From: Bacteroidota bacterium
Lineage (GTDB): Bacteria > Bacteroidota > Bacteroidia > Bacteroidales > FEN-979
Assembly: GCA_026391355.1 (NCBI GenBank)
Contig: JAPLDH010000071.1
Coordinates: forward strand, 1-64,000
DNA: 64,000 nucleotides
Reading direction: 5' to 3'
Shown here piece after piece: positions 8,082 to 15,474 of this stretch (its first letter is position 1; each line of letters begins with the position of its first letter). The position numbers and the translations under genes are program-made. Under the pieces are notes generated by a model. It was not told where the DNA came from. It made no database searches and saw only the letters and a program-made list of their open reading frames with translations.

Positions 8082-10310
8082 ATGATACATCGTTTTCTCC
8101 TTGCCCTGATCCTGGGCTTCTTTTTTGCTTCCTCTTTATTCGCGCAGGACAACACAGAACTGCTGCTGAAGGCCGCGAAGTCAAATGATATCAAAGCGAT
8201 GAATGAACTCCTCGACAAAGGGGTGGACGTGAATGCGAAGAACCATTACGGGGTGACCGCACTTTTCTTTGCCATCGACAAAAACAACCTGGAAACCGTC
8301 ATGCTGCTGCTTGAAAGAGGCGCTGATCCGAACCTGAAGGATTCCTTTTACAATGAAACGCCATTTGGCTGGGCCATATATAAAAAAAACCAGGTAATCA
8401 TCAATGCCATGATCGATCACGGCGCTGATATAAAAGACGAGAACATGGTCAATACAGCCGCAGAGCTGGGACTGTCGTTGGTGGTGGTACATCTGCTCGA
8501 AAAAGGTGCTCCCGGAGCGGGAAACCTATTACTGATGTCCATCGCACAGAAAGATACCAACATGGTCAGGATTGCCCTTCCTTTCCTTGCAAAGAACGAT
8601 TCAGTTTTAACCGCAGCGCTTGTCAGCGCCATGGGACAAAAAAATGAGAAATTCATCGCTATGCTGAAGGACGCCGGGGCAAAAGTTCCTGCGGTCATCC
8701 CAGGGCAGACGGAGGTAAAACTGGATGAAACCCTTGCAGGCACCTATAATACCCAGGACATGAGCCGGGCCGACCTGGTCATTACCGATGGCAAGCTGAC
8801 CGGAAGCTTTGACGGATCTCCCGCATTTGTGCTCAAACCGGCAAACGACAGTACCCTTACATTTGCAGATATCCCGGGGTTATCGGTGACCATTCAGCGG
8901 ATCAACGGGAAGGTCATGGGGATCACCCTGATTCAGCCTGACCATAAAACGCCTTATTACAGGCTCCCCGAACCTGTGAAAAAGGAGAGCGGCAAAGGAG
9001 CGATCAAAGAAGATCACACCCGGGTGGCAAAGCCTGAAAACTGGCCTTCCTTCAGGGGAAATTGTACTTCCGGAATCGCCGATGGCCAGCATCCTCCGGT
9101 GATGTGGGATGCCGGTAAAGGGATGAACCTGAGATGGAAAACCTATATTCCCGGGCTTTCCCATGCCTCACCCGTCGTTTGGGGCGACAATGTTATTCTG
9201 ATCACGGCCCAGAGCAGCGATACTGCTGCCGAGTATCGCGTCGGACTCTTTGGTGATGTTGAGCCGGCCAACGATACTACCTCACACATCTGGAAAATAT
9301 TCTGCATCAGCAAGGAGAGCGGGAAGATCAAATGGGAGAAGAAAGCTTATAAGGGGAAGCCACGGGTGTTGCGTCATGTAAAAGCTTCACAGGCAAATTC
9401 AACACCTGTTACCAATGGTGAATATGTGGTTGCGGTCTTCGGTTCCGAGGGAATGGTCTGCTATGACCTCAAAGGAAATGAAAAGTGGAGAAAAGACCTG
9501 GGTATCCTCGATGCAGGATGGTTTTTCAATGAAGAGACACAGTGGGGATTTGCCAGTTCTCCGGTCATTTATAAAAATACCGTGATCCTTCAATGCGACC
9601 GGTCGAAGGATTGCTTTATCGCAGCTTATGATCTGAAAACAGGAAAAGAGGCCTGGAAAACACCGCGCGAAGATATCTCCTCCTGGGGCACACCGACGGT
9701 ATGCCACGGGAAAAGCCGTGATGAGCTGGTAACCAATGCTTCCCGGTTCATCCGGGGATACAACCCTGCGACCGGAGAAGAGCTATGGCGGCTCGCGCCA
9801 AATTCAGAGATCACAGTCGGATCGCCGGTATTCGCTGACAGTCTGGTTTTTGTTACCGCCGGGTACTCCCCTGTTGCCCCGGTATATGCAATAAAAACGG
9901 GAGGCAGTGCAAATATCTCCATCCCCGACAGCACAAATAGCGGAAAATTCATCCAGTGGCGAAAAAAACGAGGGGGAACTTATATGCCTACCCCGATTGT
10001 TTATAACGGCAACCTCTATACGCTGTCAAACAGCGGGACTATCAATTGTTACAATGGTTCAACCGGAGATCTTGTGTACAAGGAAACAATAAAGGGTGGC
10101 GGGGCCTTCACCGCTTCACCCGTGGCTGCCGACGGAAAAATATATTTCACCAGTGAAGAAAAGGGGGTTTTTGTTATCCGGGCCGGAGCTGAGTATGATG
10201 TGATATCGATCAACCCGGTTGGCGAGATCTGCATGGCGACGCCTGCCATCAGCGACGGCCTGATCTTCGTTCGCGGACAGCATCATCTCTTTTGCTTCGG
10301 GGTCAGATAA
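8082..10310 (+). CDS. Exported ankyrin-repeat / PQQ-type beta-propeller protein
   Basis: A 742-aa protein with a signal peptide (MIHRFLLALILGFFFASSLFAQ). Residues about 25-205 are ankyrin repeats (LLLKAAKSNDIKAMNELLDK, GVTALFFAIDKNNLETVMLL). A short lipocalin-like or beta segment follows at 210-290. From about residue 312 (NWPSFRGNCTSGIA) to the end is an eight-bladed PQQ-type propeller with WKTYIPGLSHASPVVW, GYNPATGEELWRLAP and GDLVYKETIKGGGAFTASPV strands, as in BamB-like and Planctomycete WPSFRG proteins. It lacks a T9SS tail, so a periplasmic location is most likely. The joining of ankyrin repeats to a WPSFRG propeller is unusual. Ligand and role are unknown. Confidence 0.82.
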   Translation: MIHRFLLALILGFFFASSLFAQDNTELLLKAAKSNDIKAMNELLDKGVDVNAKNHYGVTALFFAIDKNNLETVMLLLERGADPNLKDSFYNETPFGWAIYKKNQVIINAMIDHGADIKDENMVNTAAELGLSLVVVHLLEKGAPGAGNLLLMSIAQKDTNMVRIALPFLAKNDSVLTAALVSAMGQKNEKFIAMLKDAGAKVPAVIPGQTEVKLDETLAGTYNTQDMSRADLVITDGKLTGSFDGSPAFVLKPANDSTLTFADIPGLSVTIQRINGKVMGITLIQPDHKTPYYRLPEPVKKESGKGAIKEDHTRVAKPENWPSFRGNCTSGIADGQHPPVMWDAGKGMNLRWKTYIPGLSHASPVVWGDNVILITAQSSDTAAEYRVGLFGDVEPANDTTSHIWKIFCISKESGKIKWEKKAYKGKPRVLRHVKASQANSTPVTNGEYVVAVFGSEGMVCYDLKGNEKWRKDLGILDAGWFFNEETQWGFASSPVIYKNTVILQCDRSKDCFIAAYDLKTGKEAWKTPREDISSWGTPTVCHGKSRDELVTNASRFIRGYNPATGEELWRLAPNSEITVGSPVFADSLVFVTAGYSPVAPVYAIKTGGSANISIPDSTNSGKFIQWRKKRGGTYMPTPIVYNGNLYTLSNSGTINCYNGSTGDLVYKETIKGGGAFTASPVAADGKIYFTSEEKGVFVIRAGAEYDVISINPVGEICMATPAISDGLIFVRGQHHLFCFGVR

Positions 10311-10311
10311 T

Positions 10312-10374
10312 AGGCATGAGGCATCAGACATGAGGCACCAGACATCAGGCACGAGGCACGAGGCACCAGGCATG
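10312..10374. repeat. Nine-unit heptamer array, AGGCAYG words
   Basis: Nine contiguous 7-bp units with consensus AGGCACG/AGGCATG/AGACATC, beginning one base after the stop codon of the propeller gene. The core word AGGCACG is the reverse complement (in rotation) of the GCCTCGT word in the array at 10832, so the two arrays form an inverted pair around the four-helix-bundle gene. Confidence 0.9.
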
Positions 10375-10427
10375 ATGAATGAGTTATTGCATACGAGTAT
10401 TGCTAATTTTGTGATAATAATGTTAAT

Positions 10428-10805
10428 ATGGAAAAGTCAGTAATAAAATCTTATAAGGATCTGGAAATCTGGAAAAAAAGTGTGTCATTAGCTACCGAAT
10501 TATATAAGGTTACATCCACTTTCCCTGGTAGTGAACTATATGGAATAACAAACCAGATCCGACGGGCATCTTGTTCTGTTCCTGCCAATATTGCAGAAGG
10601 TTATGGAAGAGAGAGAACGAAAAATTACCTGCAATTTTTAAGAATGGCAAGAGGTTCAATTTATGAATTAGATACATTCCTAACGATCGCCTTTAATCTT
10701 AAATATATTTCCAAAGAGACACAAGACCAGGTATTTGATAAAACAGAAGAATTGAGCAAAATGATTAATGGTCTCATCAGAAAACTTAACCAATCAACTT
10801 CGTAA
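10428..10805 (+). CDS. Four helix bundle protein (23S rRNA intervening-sequence protein family)
   Basis: A 125-aa all-helical protein matching the four-helix-bundle family first found in 23S rRNA intervening sequences and related to the diversity-generating-retroelement accessory protein Avd. Hallmarks are the opening SYKDLEIWKKSVSLATELYK, then LYGITNQIRRASCSVPANIAEGYGR and FLRMARGSIYELDTFLTIA. It probably forms a basic pentamer that binds nucleic acid. No reverse transcriptase, template repeat or rRNA gene is nearby, so the usual partners are absent. It is bracketed by inverted heptamer arrays, which is the oddest part of its context, and is more A/T-rich than its neighbours. Confidence 0.9.
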   Translation: MEKSVIKSYKDLEIWKKSVSLATELYKVTSTFPGSELYGITNQIRRASCSVPANIAEGYGRERTKNYLQFLRMARGSIYELDTFLTIAFNLKYISKETQDQVFDKTEELSKMINGLIRKLNQSTS

Positions 10806-10810
10806 CTTTG
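10803..10810 (+). promoter_or_regulatory. Promoter -7 box TAACTTTG ahead of meaB
   Basis: TAACTTTG overlaps the stop codon of the four-helix-bundle gene and is 111 bp upstream of the meaB ATG. If used, the meaB leader would contain the whole 14-unit heptamer array. Confidence 0.5.
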
Positions 10811-10831
10811 CGGAATGTCAATTTTATCCTT

Positions 10832-10929
10832 GCCTCGTGCCTCGTGCCTCGTGCCTCGTGCCTCGTGCCTCGTGCCTCGTGCCTCGTGCCTCGTGCCTCA
10901 TGCCTAATGACCAATGACCAATGACCAAC
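10832..10929. repeat. Fourteen-unit heptamer array, GCCTCGT to GACCAAT
   Basis: Nine perfect GCCTCGT units (10832-10894) are followed by GCCTCAT, GCCTAAT, GACCAAT, GACCAAT and GACCAAC without any break in the 7-bp phase. The word thus changes stepwise from one family to another within one array. The ATG used by meaB (10921) spans the last units, so the array supplies its start codon. Confidence 0.95.
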
Positions 10930-12057
10930 GATCAGCATAAATCCGCCCTGAACGTCCAGAAAGGAATCGACCAGCCTTCCCAGATCAATGATTCACTGGT
11001 AGGGCATCTGAAAAAGAGGAGATTGAAAGATCTCACGACAGAAGAATACGTCGGTGGGATCCTTTCCGGGAATCGCACGATACTGAGCAAAGCGATTACA
11101 TTGATTGAGAGTTCCCTGCCTGCGCACCAGGAGAAGGCGCAGGAGATCATTGGGAAATGTTTGCAGTTCCCAGTTCCCAGTTCCCAGTTTCCAGTTTCCA
11201 GTTCACCTGTCACGCGTCACGCGTCACACGTCACGATCCGGATCGGGATAACGGGTGTGCCTGGGGTTGGGAAGAGTACTTTCATTGAGGCATTGGGAAA
11301 GCATCTTACTGCTGACGGTCATAAGCTGGCTGTCCTGGCGATCGATCCGAGCAGCAGCCGGTCGAAAGGGAGCATACTCGGGGACAAAACCCGGATGGAA
11401 GAACTCGGTGTGGATCCGAATGCATATATTCGCCCTTCCCCTGCAGCAGGTTCCCTGGGTGGTGTTGCCAGGAAGACCCGTGAAACCATCATTCTGTGTG
11501 AAGCTGCCGGTTTCGATGTGATCTTCGTGGAAACCGTGGGTGTCGGACAATCAGAAACAGCCGTTCATTCGATGGTTGACTTCTTCCTTTTGTTGATGCT
11601 TGCAGGCGCAGGTGATGAACTCCAGGGGATCAAGCGGGGCATCATCGAGATGGCCGATGCGATCGTCATCAACAAGGCCGACGGCGATAACATCGGCAAA
11701 GCAAAACTGGCAAAAGCGCAGTATGAAAACGCCCTTCACCTTTTTCCGCCATCCGAATCGGGATGGAGACCTCCTGTTGGTACCTGCTCCTCGAAGACAA
11801 AGGAGGGGATCAACAGCGTGTGGAAGGTAATCACCGACTACCAGGATCATACGCTCCGTTCAGGATATTTCCATCATAAACGATCCGTACAGGACCGCCA
11901 GGTGATGTTTGAATCCATCGAAGAAGCTCTGAAAAGCAAATTCTTCTCAAGAAAAGAGATTCAGCAACTGATCCAAAAACTGGAAGCCGGTGTACTTTCC
12001 CATAAGATCAATCCCTATGTAGCGGCACAGGAGGTGATGAAAAGAGTGACAAAGTGA
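10921..12057 (+). CDS. meaB: MeaB-type GTPase, methylmalonyl-CoA mutase chaperone
   Basis: A 378-aa G3E-type GTPase that gates cobalamin loading and protects methylmalonyl-CoA mutase. The N-terminal helical region (SALNVQKGIDQPS, GNRTILSKAITLIESSLP) is followed by the P-loop GVPGVGKSTF, then LAIDPSSSRSKGSILGDKTR, SPAAGSLGGVARKTRETI, the VETVGVGQSE switch and the INKADGD specificity motif. Residues 82-105 (QFPVPSSQFPVSSS and following) are an extra linker encoded by ten DNA heptamers and are not expected in the family. The start ATG lies in the preceding heptamer array with an in-frame stop just upstream, and the final VTK-stop is encoded by an octamer array. The mutase genes are not in the window. 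Confidence 0.93.
   Translation: MTNDQHKSALNVQKGIDQPSQINDSLVGHLKKRRLKDLTTEEYVGGILSGNRTILSKAITLIESSLPAHQEKAQEIIGKCLQFPVPSSQFPVSSSPVTRHASHVTIRIGITGVPGVGKSTFIEALGKHLTADGHKLAVLAIDPSSSRSKGSILGDKTRMEELGVDPNAYIRPSPAAGSLGGVARKTRETIILCEAAGFDVIFVETVGVGQSETAVHSMVDFFLLLMLAGAGDELQGIKRGIIEMADAIVINKADGDNIGKAKLAKAQYENALHLFPPSESGWRPPVGTCSSKTKEGINSVWKVITDYQDHTLRSGYFHHKRSVQDRQVMFESIEEALKSKFFSRKEIQQLIQKLEAGVLSHKINPYVAAQEVMKRVTK
11164..11233. repeat. Ten-unit heptamer array inside meaB
   Basis: Ten units in exact 7-bp phase: CAGTTCC x3, CAGTTTC x2, CAGTTCA, CCTGTCA, CGCGTCA x2, CACGTCA. The same words fill noncoding spacers elsewhere (12085-12157, 15372-15460, 19994-20021). Here they lie inside an open frame between the helical region and the P-loop, adding about 24 residues without a frameshift. 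Confidence 0.95.
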
Positions 12058-12157
12058 CAAAGTGACAAAGTGACAAAGAAAATTGGAAACTGGGAACTGG
12101 AAACTGCAAACTGGAAACTGGAAATTTTTGTCACGCGTCACGCGTCACTTGTCACGT
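12046..12157. terminator. Inverted word arrays between convergent meaB and terC
   Basis: Four GTGACAAA octamers (12046-12077), six GGAAACT-type heptamers (12085-12126) and four GTCACGC-type heptamers (12130-12157). The first and last blocks are complementary (GTGACAAA against TTTGTCAC), giving a long imperfect stem with T-rich flanks on both strands, as expected of a bidirectional terminator. Both stop codons lie inside it: meaB ends GTGACAAAG-TGA and terC ends CGTGACAAG-TGA. Confidence 0.6.
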
Positions 12158-13197
12158 TTTTTCTCCGGCAGTACCATCGACAGCAACACAAAGAACGCCA
12201 GGATCCCGATGATGATCCCGAATGAACCTTTACTGGAGAGAGGAAGGTGAATGAGCATCTTTATTCCGACGAAGAAAAGAAGAACAGCCAGTCCCAGCTT
12301 CAGGAACCGGAACCGGTTCATTACGTTCATCACCAGGAAAAACAGGGAACGCAGGCCAAGTATGGCAAAAATATTGGAAAAGAATACGATGAAGGGATCC
12401 CTTGTGACTGAGAAAACGGCAGGTACCGAGTCGACAGCAAAGAGTACATCGGAAAACTCAATGACAACAAGAACTATGAACAAGGGGGTTATCAGAAACT
12501 TTCTTTTTTCAACGATCCAGAATTTGCTTCCATGATCCCCCGTTGAAACGGCGAATATCTTTGATACCATCTTTACAACCGGATGGGATTTTGGATCGAT
12601 CCTCTCTGCCTCGTCATTCTTAAAAAACTCCCACCCCATCTTGCCGCCGAGGATAAGCAACAAAATCCCGAAAATGTAAAGAAACCATGAAAATTGCTGG
12701 ATCAGGGCGCTGGCAGCAAAAATAAAAATGAACCGCATAATAATCGCTCCCAGGATTCCCCAGAAGAGTATCTTCTTATAATACCTTGAGGAGATATTGA
12801 AGGAGAGAAAGATCATGATGATCACAAAGATGTTATCCACCGAAAGGGAATATTCGATCAGGTAGCCGCTCATATATTCCAGCGAAAGGTTCCGGTTGTA
12901 AAGGTGGATTGCATCCTGCAGCGGGAGGTTTAGAATAGAAATCGGGTGATGATACCGGTCGATATGCATCTGGATCTTTTCTGCTGAGTCAAGTCCGTGA
13001 AGTTCATTGCCATAAAAACGGATGACCACATAAAAAAGGATCGAAACGCCTACCCAGACTGCTGTCCAGCTCAGCGATTCATGAAAGGAAAGCGTGTGGC
13101 TTTTTTTATTGAATATTCCCAGGTCGATTCCGAGCATCAGGAATATAAAAAGCAGGAATGCTGAAAAAATAATTATTTCGTTTGTTCCAACGTGCAT
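12145..13197 (-). CDS. TerC/Alx-family integral membrane protein
   Basis: A roughly 350-aa polytopic protein of the TerC family, linked to manganese or other metal export and to tellurite resistance. Start chosen at MHVGTNEIIIFSAFLLFIF, giving an N-terminal helix close to the start; an upstream ATG at 13230 adds 11 residues. It has about nine transmembrane helices with family motifs LGIDLGIFNKKSHTLSF, YLIEYSLSVDNIFVIIMIF (acidic residue in the membrane, Ser-Val-Asp-Asn), EFSDVLFAVDSVPAVFSVT and FAILGLRSLFFL. The acidic residues in those helices are the likely metal ligands. It ends RDK-stop inside a heptamer array shared with the convergent meaB. Confidence 0.9.
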   Translation of the reverse strand: MHVGTNEIIIFSAFLLFIFLMLGIDLGIFNKKSHTLSFHESLSWTAVWVGVSILFYVVIRFYGNELHGLDSAEKIQMHIDRYHHPISILNLPLQDAIHLYNRNLSLEYMSGYLIEYSLSVDNIFVIIMIFLSFNISSRYYKKILFWGILGAIIMRFIFIFAASALIQQFSWFLYIFGILLLILGGKMGWEFFKNDEAERIDPKSHPVVKMVSKIFAVSTGDHGSKFWIVEKRKFLITPLFIVLVVIEFSDVLFAVDSVPAVFSVTRDPFIVFFSNIFAILGLRSLFFLVMNVMNRFRFLKLGLAVLLFFVGIKMLIHLPLSSKGSFGIIIGILAFFVLLSMVLPEKKRDK

Positions 13198-13246
13198 ATT
13201 GAGAACCGGTCTGTAAGCGATTTTGGCCAAAATTAAGATTTTTTTT

Positions 13247-13263
13247 TAACTTTGCTACCTTTG
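13247..13263 (+). promoter_or_regulatory. Two overlapping -7 boxes ahead of glutamine synthetase
   Basis: TAACTTTG (13247-13254) and TACCTTTG (13256-13263) both fit TAnnTTTG. A TTTTGG at 13221-13226 is a good -33 partner for the first (about 21 bp). The gene starts at 13286. Confidence 0.6.
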
Positions 13264-13285
13264 CAACAAACCGAAAATACCATTT

Positions 13286-14791
13286 ATGAAAGAAACGTTT
13301 GATCTGAATCCCAATCCATTAATCAGATTTCTTGAAAAGCCGGCTACTGATATTACCCGTGATGATCTTAAACGGTTTATTGAAGACAAAGGAATTGAAA
13401 TGGTCAATTTTCGTTATGCAGGGGCTGACGGACGTTTGAAAACCCTGAACTTCATCATTCGCAGCAGGCAGCATCTTGATAATGTATTGAGTGCCGGAGA
13501 GCGGGTCGACGGGTCAAGTCTTTTTCCTCATTATGTGGAAGCCGGTTCCAGTGATCTTTATATTATTCCGCGGTACCGTACTGCTTTTGTGAATCCCTTC
13601 TCAGCAATTCCTGCCCTTGATATTCTCTGTTCATATTATGACAAAGACGGAACCCCCTATATCAACTCGCCGGAGTATATTCTGAGAAAATCGCATGAGG
13701 TGCTGAAGAAAAAGACCGGGCTGACCTTTGAAGTGATGGGAGAACTTGAATACTATATCATCAGCGAAGAAGAATCGTTATTCGAAACGATGAACCAGCG
13801 CGGTTATCATGAATCAGGTCCATTCTGCAAATGGGAAGGGCTGCGATCGGAAGCCATGCAAGCCATTTCAAAATGTGGTGGGGCCATCAAATATGGTCAT
13901 TCTGAAGTTGGCAATTTTGTTGAGGACGGAGTGGCATTTGAGCAGAACGAAATTGAATTCACTCCGGTCATCCTGGAAGAAGCAGCCGATCAACTGATGA
14001 TCGCAAAATGGGTCATTCGCACACTGGCTTATAAAAAGGGTGTAAACGTAACATTCGCACCGAAGATCACTACAGGAAGAGCCGGCAGTGGTTTGCACAT
14101 CCATACGCGTTTGATGAAGGATGGCAGGAATATGATGCTGGAGAACTCCCGCTTATCAGATACAGCCAAAAAAGCAATTGCAGGATACCTGGACCTTGCA
14201 CAGTCGCTTACTGCTTTTGGGAATACGATCCCGACCTCTTATTTCCGGCTGGTTCCGCACCAGGAAGCGCCAACAAATATCTGCTGGGGCGACCGTAACC
14301 GGTCAGTACTGGTAAGGGTTCCGTTGGGATGGAATGCCAAAAATAAGATGCTCTCGGAGGCCAATCCCAACGAAAATGACCCGGAGCGTGATTTTAACAA
14401 CCGTCAGACAGTTGAATTCCGTTGTCCCGATGGTTCTGCCGATATTTATCTCCTGCTCGCCGGATTGACCGTTGCCGCCCGGCACGGCCTCGAAATGGAC
14501 CATGCACTTGAGTTTGCAAAAAAACGGTATGTGGATGTCAACATCTTCGAAGATAAAAACAAACACCGTGTCCAGCATCTCGATCAGCTTCCCGATTCCT
14601 GCTGGCATTCTGCTGATTGCCTTGAAAAACAAAGAACTGTTTATGAGCAATTCAATATATTCCCTCCGCAGATCATCGACGGGATCATAAAAAAACTCAG
14701 GAATTATGATGACGAGAATCTCAGGACAGATCTGAAGGATGATGAAAAAGAGATCATGAAACTGGTGAACGCTTACCTGCATTGTGGATAA
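13286..14791 (+). CDS. Glutamine synthetase family protein
   Basis: A 501-aa type I-like glutamine synthetase, which joins ammonia to glutamate using ATP. The N-terminal beta-grasp domain spans about residues 1-110 (NFRYAGADGRLKTLNF). The catalytic domain shows GELEYYI with metal-binding Glu, EQNEIEFTP, GSGLHIHTRL with the ATP-site His, NRSVLVRVP with the ammonia-pocket Arg region, and VEFRCPDGSADIYLLLAGL. The usual adenylylation-site loop is not clearly present. The length matches the family as found in Bacteroidota. It stands alone behind a strong-looking promoter. Ordinary assimilation is most likely, but a gamma-glutamyl-polyamine synthetase-like role cannot be excluded. Confidence 0.88.
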   Translation: MKETFDLNPNPLIRFLEKPATDITRDDLKRFIEDKGIEMVNFRYAGADGRLKTLNFIIRSRQHLDNVLSAGERVDGSSLFPHYVEAGSSDLYIIPRYRTAFVNPFSAIPALDILCSYYDKDGTPYINSPEYILRKSHEVLKKKTGLTFEVMGELEYYIISEEESLFETMNQRGYHESGPFCKWEGLRSEAMQAISKCGGAIKYGHSEVGNFVEDGVAFEQNEIEFTPVILEEAADQLMIAKWVIRTLAYKKGVNVTFAPKITTGRAGSGLHIHTRLMKDGRNMMLENSRLSDTAKKAIAGYLDLAQSLTAFGNTIPTSYFRLVPHQEAPTNICWGDRNRSVLVRVPLGWNAKNKMLSEANPNENDPERDFNNRQTVEFRCPDGSADIYLLLAGLTVAARHGLEMDHALEFAKKRYVDVNIFEDKNKHRVQHLDQLPDSCWHSADCLEKQRTVYEQFNIFPPQIIDGIIKKLRNYDDENLRTDLKDDEKEIMKLVNAYLHCG

Positions 14792-14941
14792 TGCTGCATT
14801 AGTTACCCGGTCAAAATGTCATAAAAAATATTATCGATTTGTCATTTTGTCGTTATTTTTTTTCGGATTTGTGCTGGTATAAAAGTTGACCATTGCGGGG
14901 AAAAAATCAATTGTTTAACTTAAAATTTGGAGGATTAAACC

Positions 14942-15367
14942 ATGACATTAATCAGATGGACAAACAGGCATCCTTTAGCAGATATGTTTTCGAATTTTTT
15001 CGACGCCGACCTGAACGATTTCTTTACCCGCAAATACAGCGATCCCGCAGCCAATATCATTGAGCAACCCGATAATTTTGAGCTCGAACTTGCTGCCCCG
15101 GGAATGAAGAAAGACGATTTCAAGATCAGCCTTGAGAACAGTGTGCTGACAATCTCGTCTGAACTCCGGAATGAAACCCAGGAAGAAGGTAAAAACTATA
15201 CAAGAAAGGAATTTTCGTATGGTTCATTCAGCCGCTCCTTTACCCTGCCGAAAACCATAAATATGGATAAGATTCAGGCCGAGTACCAGGATGGCATACT
15301 GAAAGTGATATTGCCAAAGAAGGAAGAAGCCAAACTGGAGATCAGGAAAGAGATCAAGATCGGTTAA
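14942..15367 (+). CDS. Hsp20/alpha-crystallin small heat-shock protein
   Basis: A 141-aa ATP-independent chaperone. The alpha-crystallin domain covers about residues 38-135 (NFELELAAPGMKKDDFKISL, SFTLPKTINMDKIQAEYQDG, ILKVILPKKEE) with a short variable N-terminus (MTLIRWTNRHPLADMFSNFF) and a basic C-terminal tail lacking a clear IxI motif. A strong GGAGG at 14929-14933, 8 bp before ATG, fixes the start, which is uncommon for this phylum where Shine-Dalgarno sites are usually weak. An inverted word array follows the stop codon. Confidence 0.95.
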   Translation: MTLIRWTNRHPLADMFSNFFDADLNDFFTRKYSDPAANIIEQPDNFELELAAPGMKKDDFKISLENSVLTISSELRNETQEEGKNYTRKEFSYGSFSRSFTLPKTINMDKIQAEYQDGILKVILPKKEEAKLEIRKEIKIG

Positions 15368-15371
15368 GAAA

Positions 15372-15460
15372 CAGTTTGCAGTTTCCAGTTTTAAGTTTGC
15401 AGTTCAATTTGTGTAACTAGTGACCCAAGAATGGGAACTGCAAACTGGAAACTGGAAACT
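15372..15460. terminator. Inverted heptamer arrays forming hairpin after hsp20
   Basis: Left arm: CAGTTTG, CAGTTTC, CAGTTTT, AAGTTTG, CAGTTCA (15372-15406). Right arm: GGGAACT, GCAAACT, GGAAACT, GGAAACT (15433-15460), which is the reverse complement of the left words, followed by TTTT. A stem of nearly 28 bp with a 26-nt loop is possible, consistent with a transcription terminator for hsp20. Confidence 0.6.
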
Positions 15461-15462
15461 TT

Positions 15463-15470
15463 TATCTTTG
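15463..15470 (+). promoter_or_regulatory. Promoter -7 box TATCTTTG, nearly abutting the start codon
   Basis: TATCTTTG ends 4 bp before the ATG at 15475. With transcription starting a few bases after the -7 box, the mRNA would be almost leaderless. The box follows immediately on the right arm of the heptamer hairpin. Confidence 0.5.
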
Positions 15471-15474
15471 CCGG

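Noticed and set aside
10428-10805. Diversity-generating retroelement
   Set aside because: The four-helix-bundle protein resembles the Avd accessory, but no reverse transcriptase and no template/variable repeat pair is visible nearby.
10832-10929. CRISPR array
   Set aside because: Units are 7 bp and contiguous with no unique spacers, and no cas genes are present.
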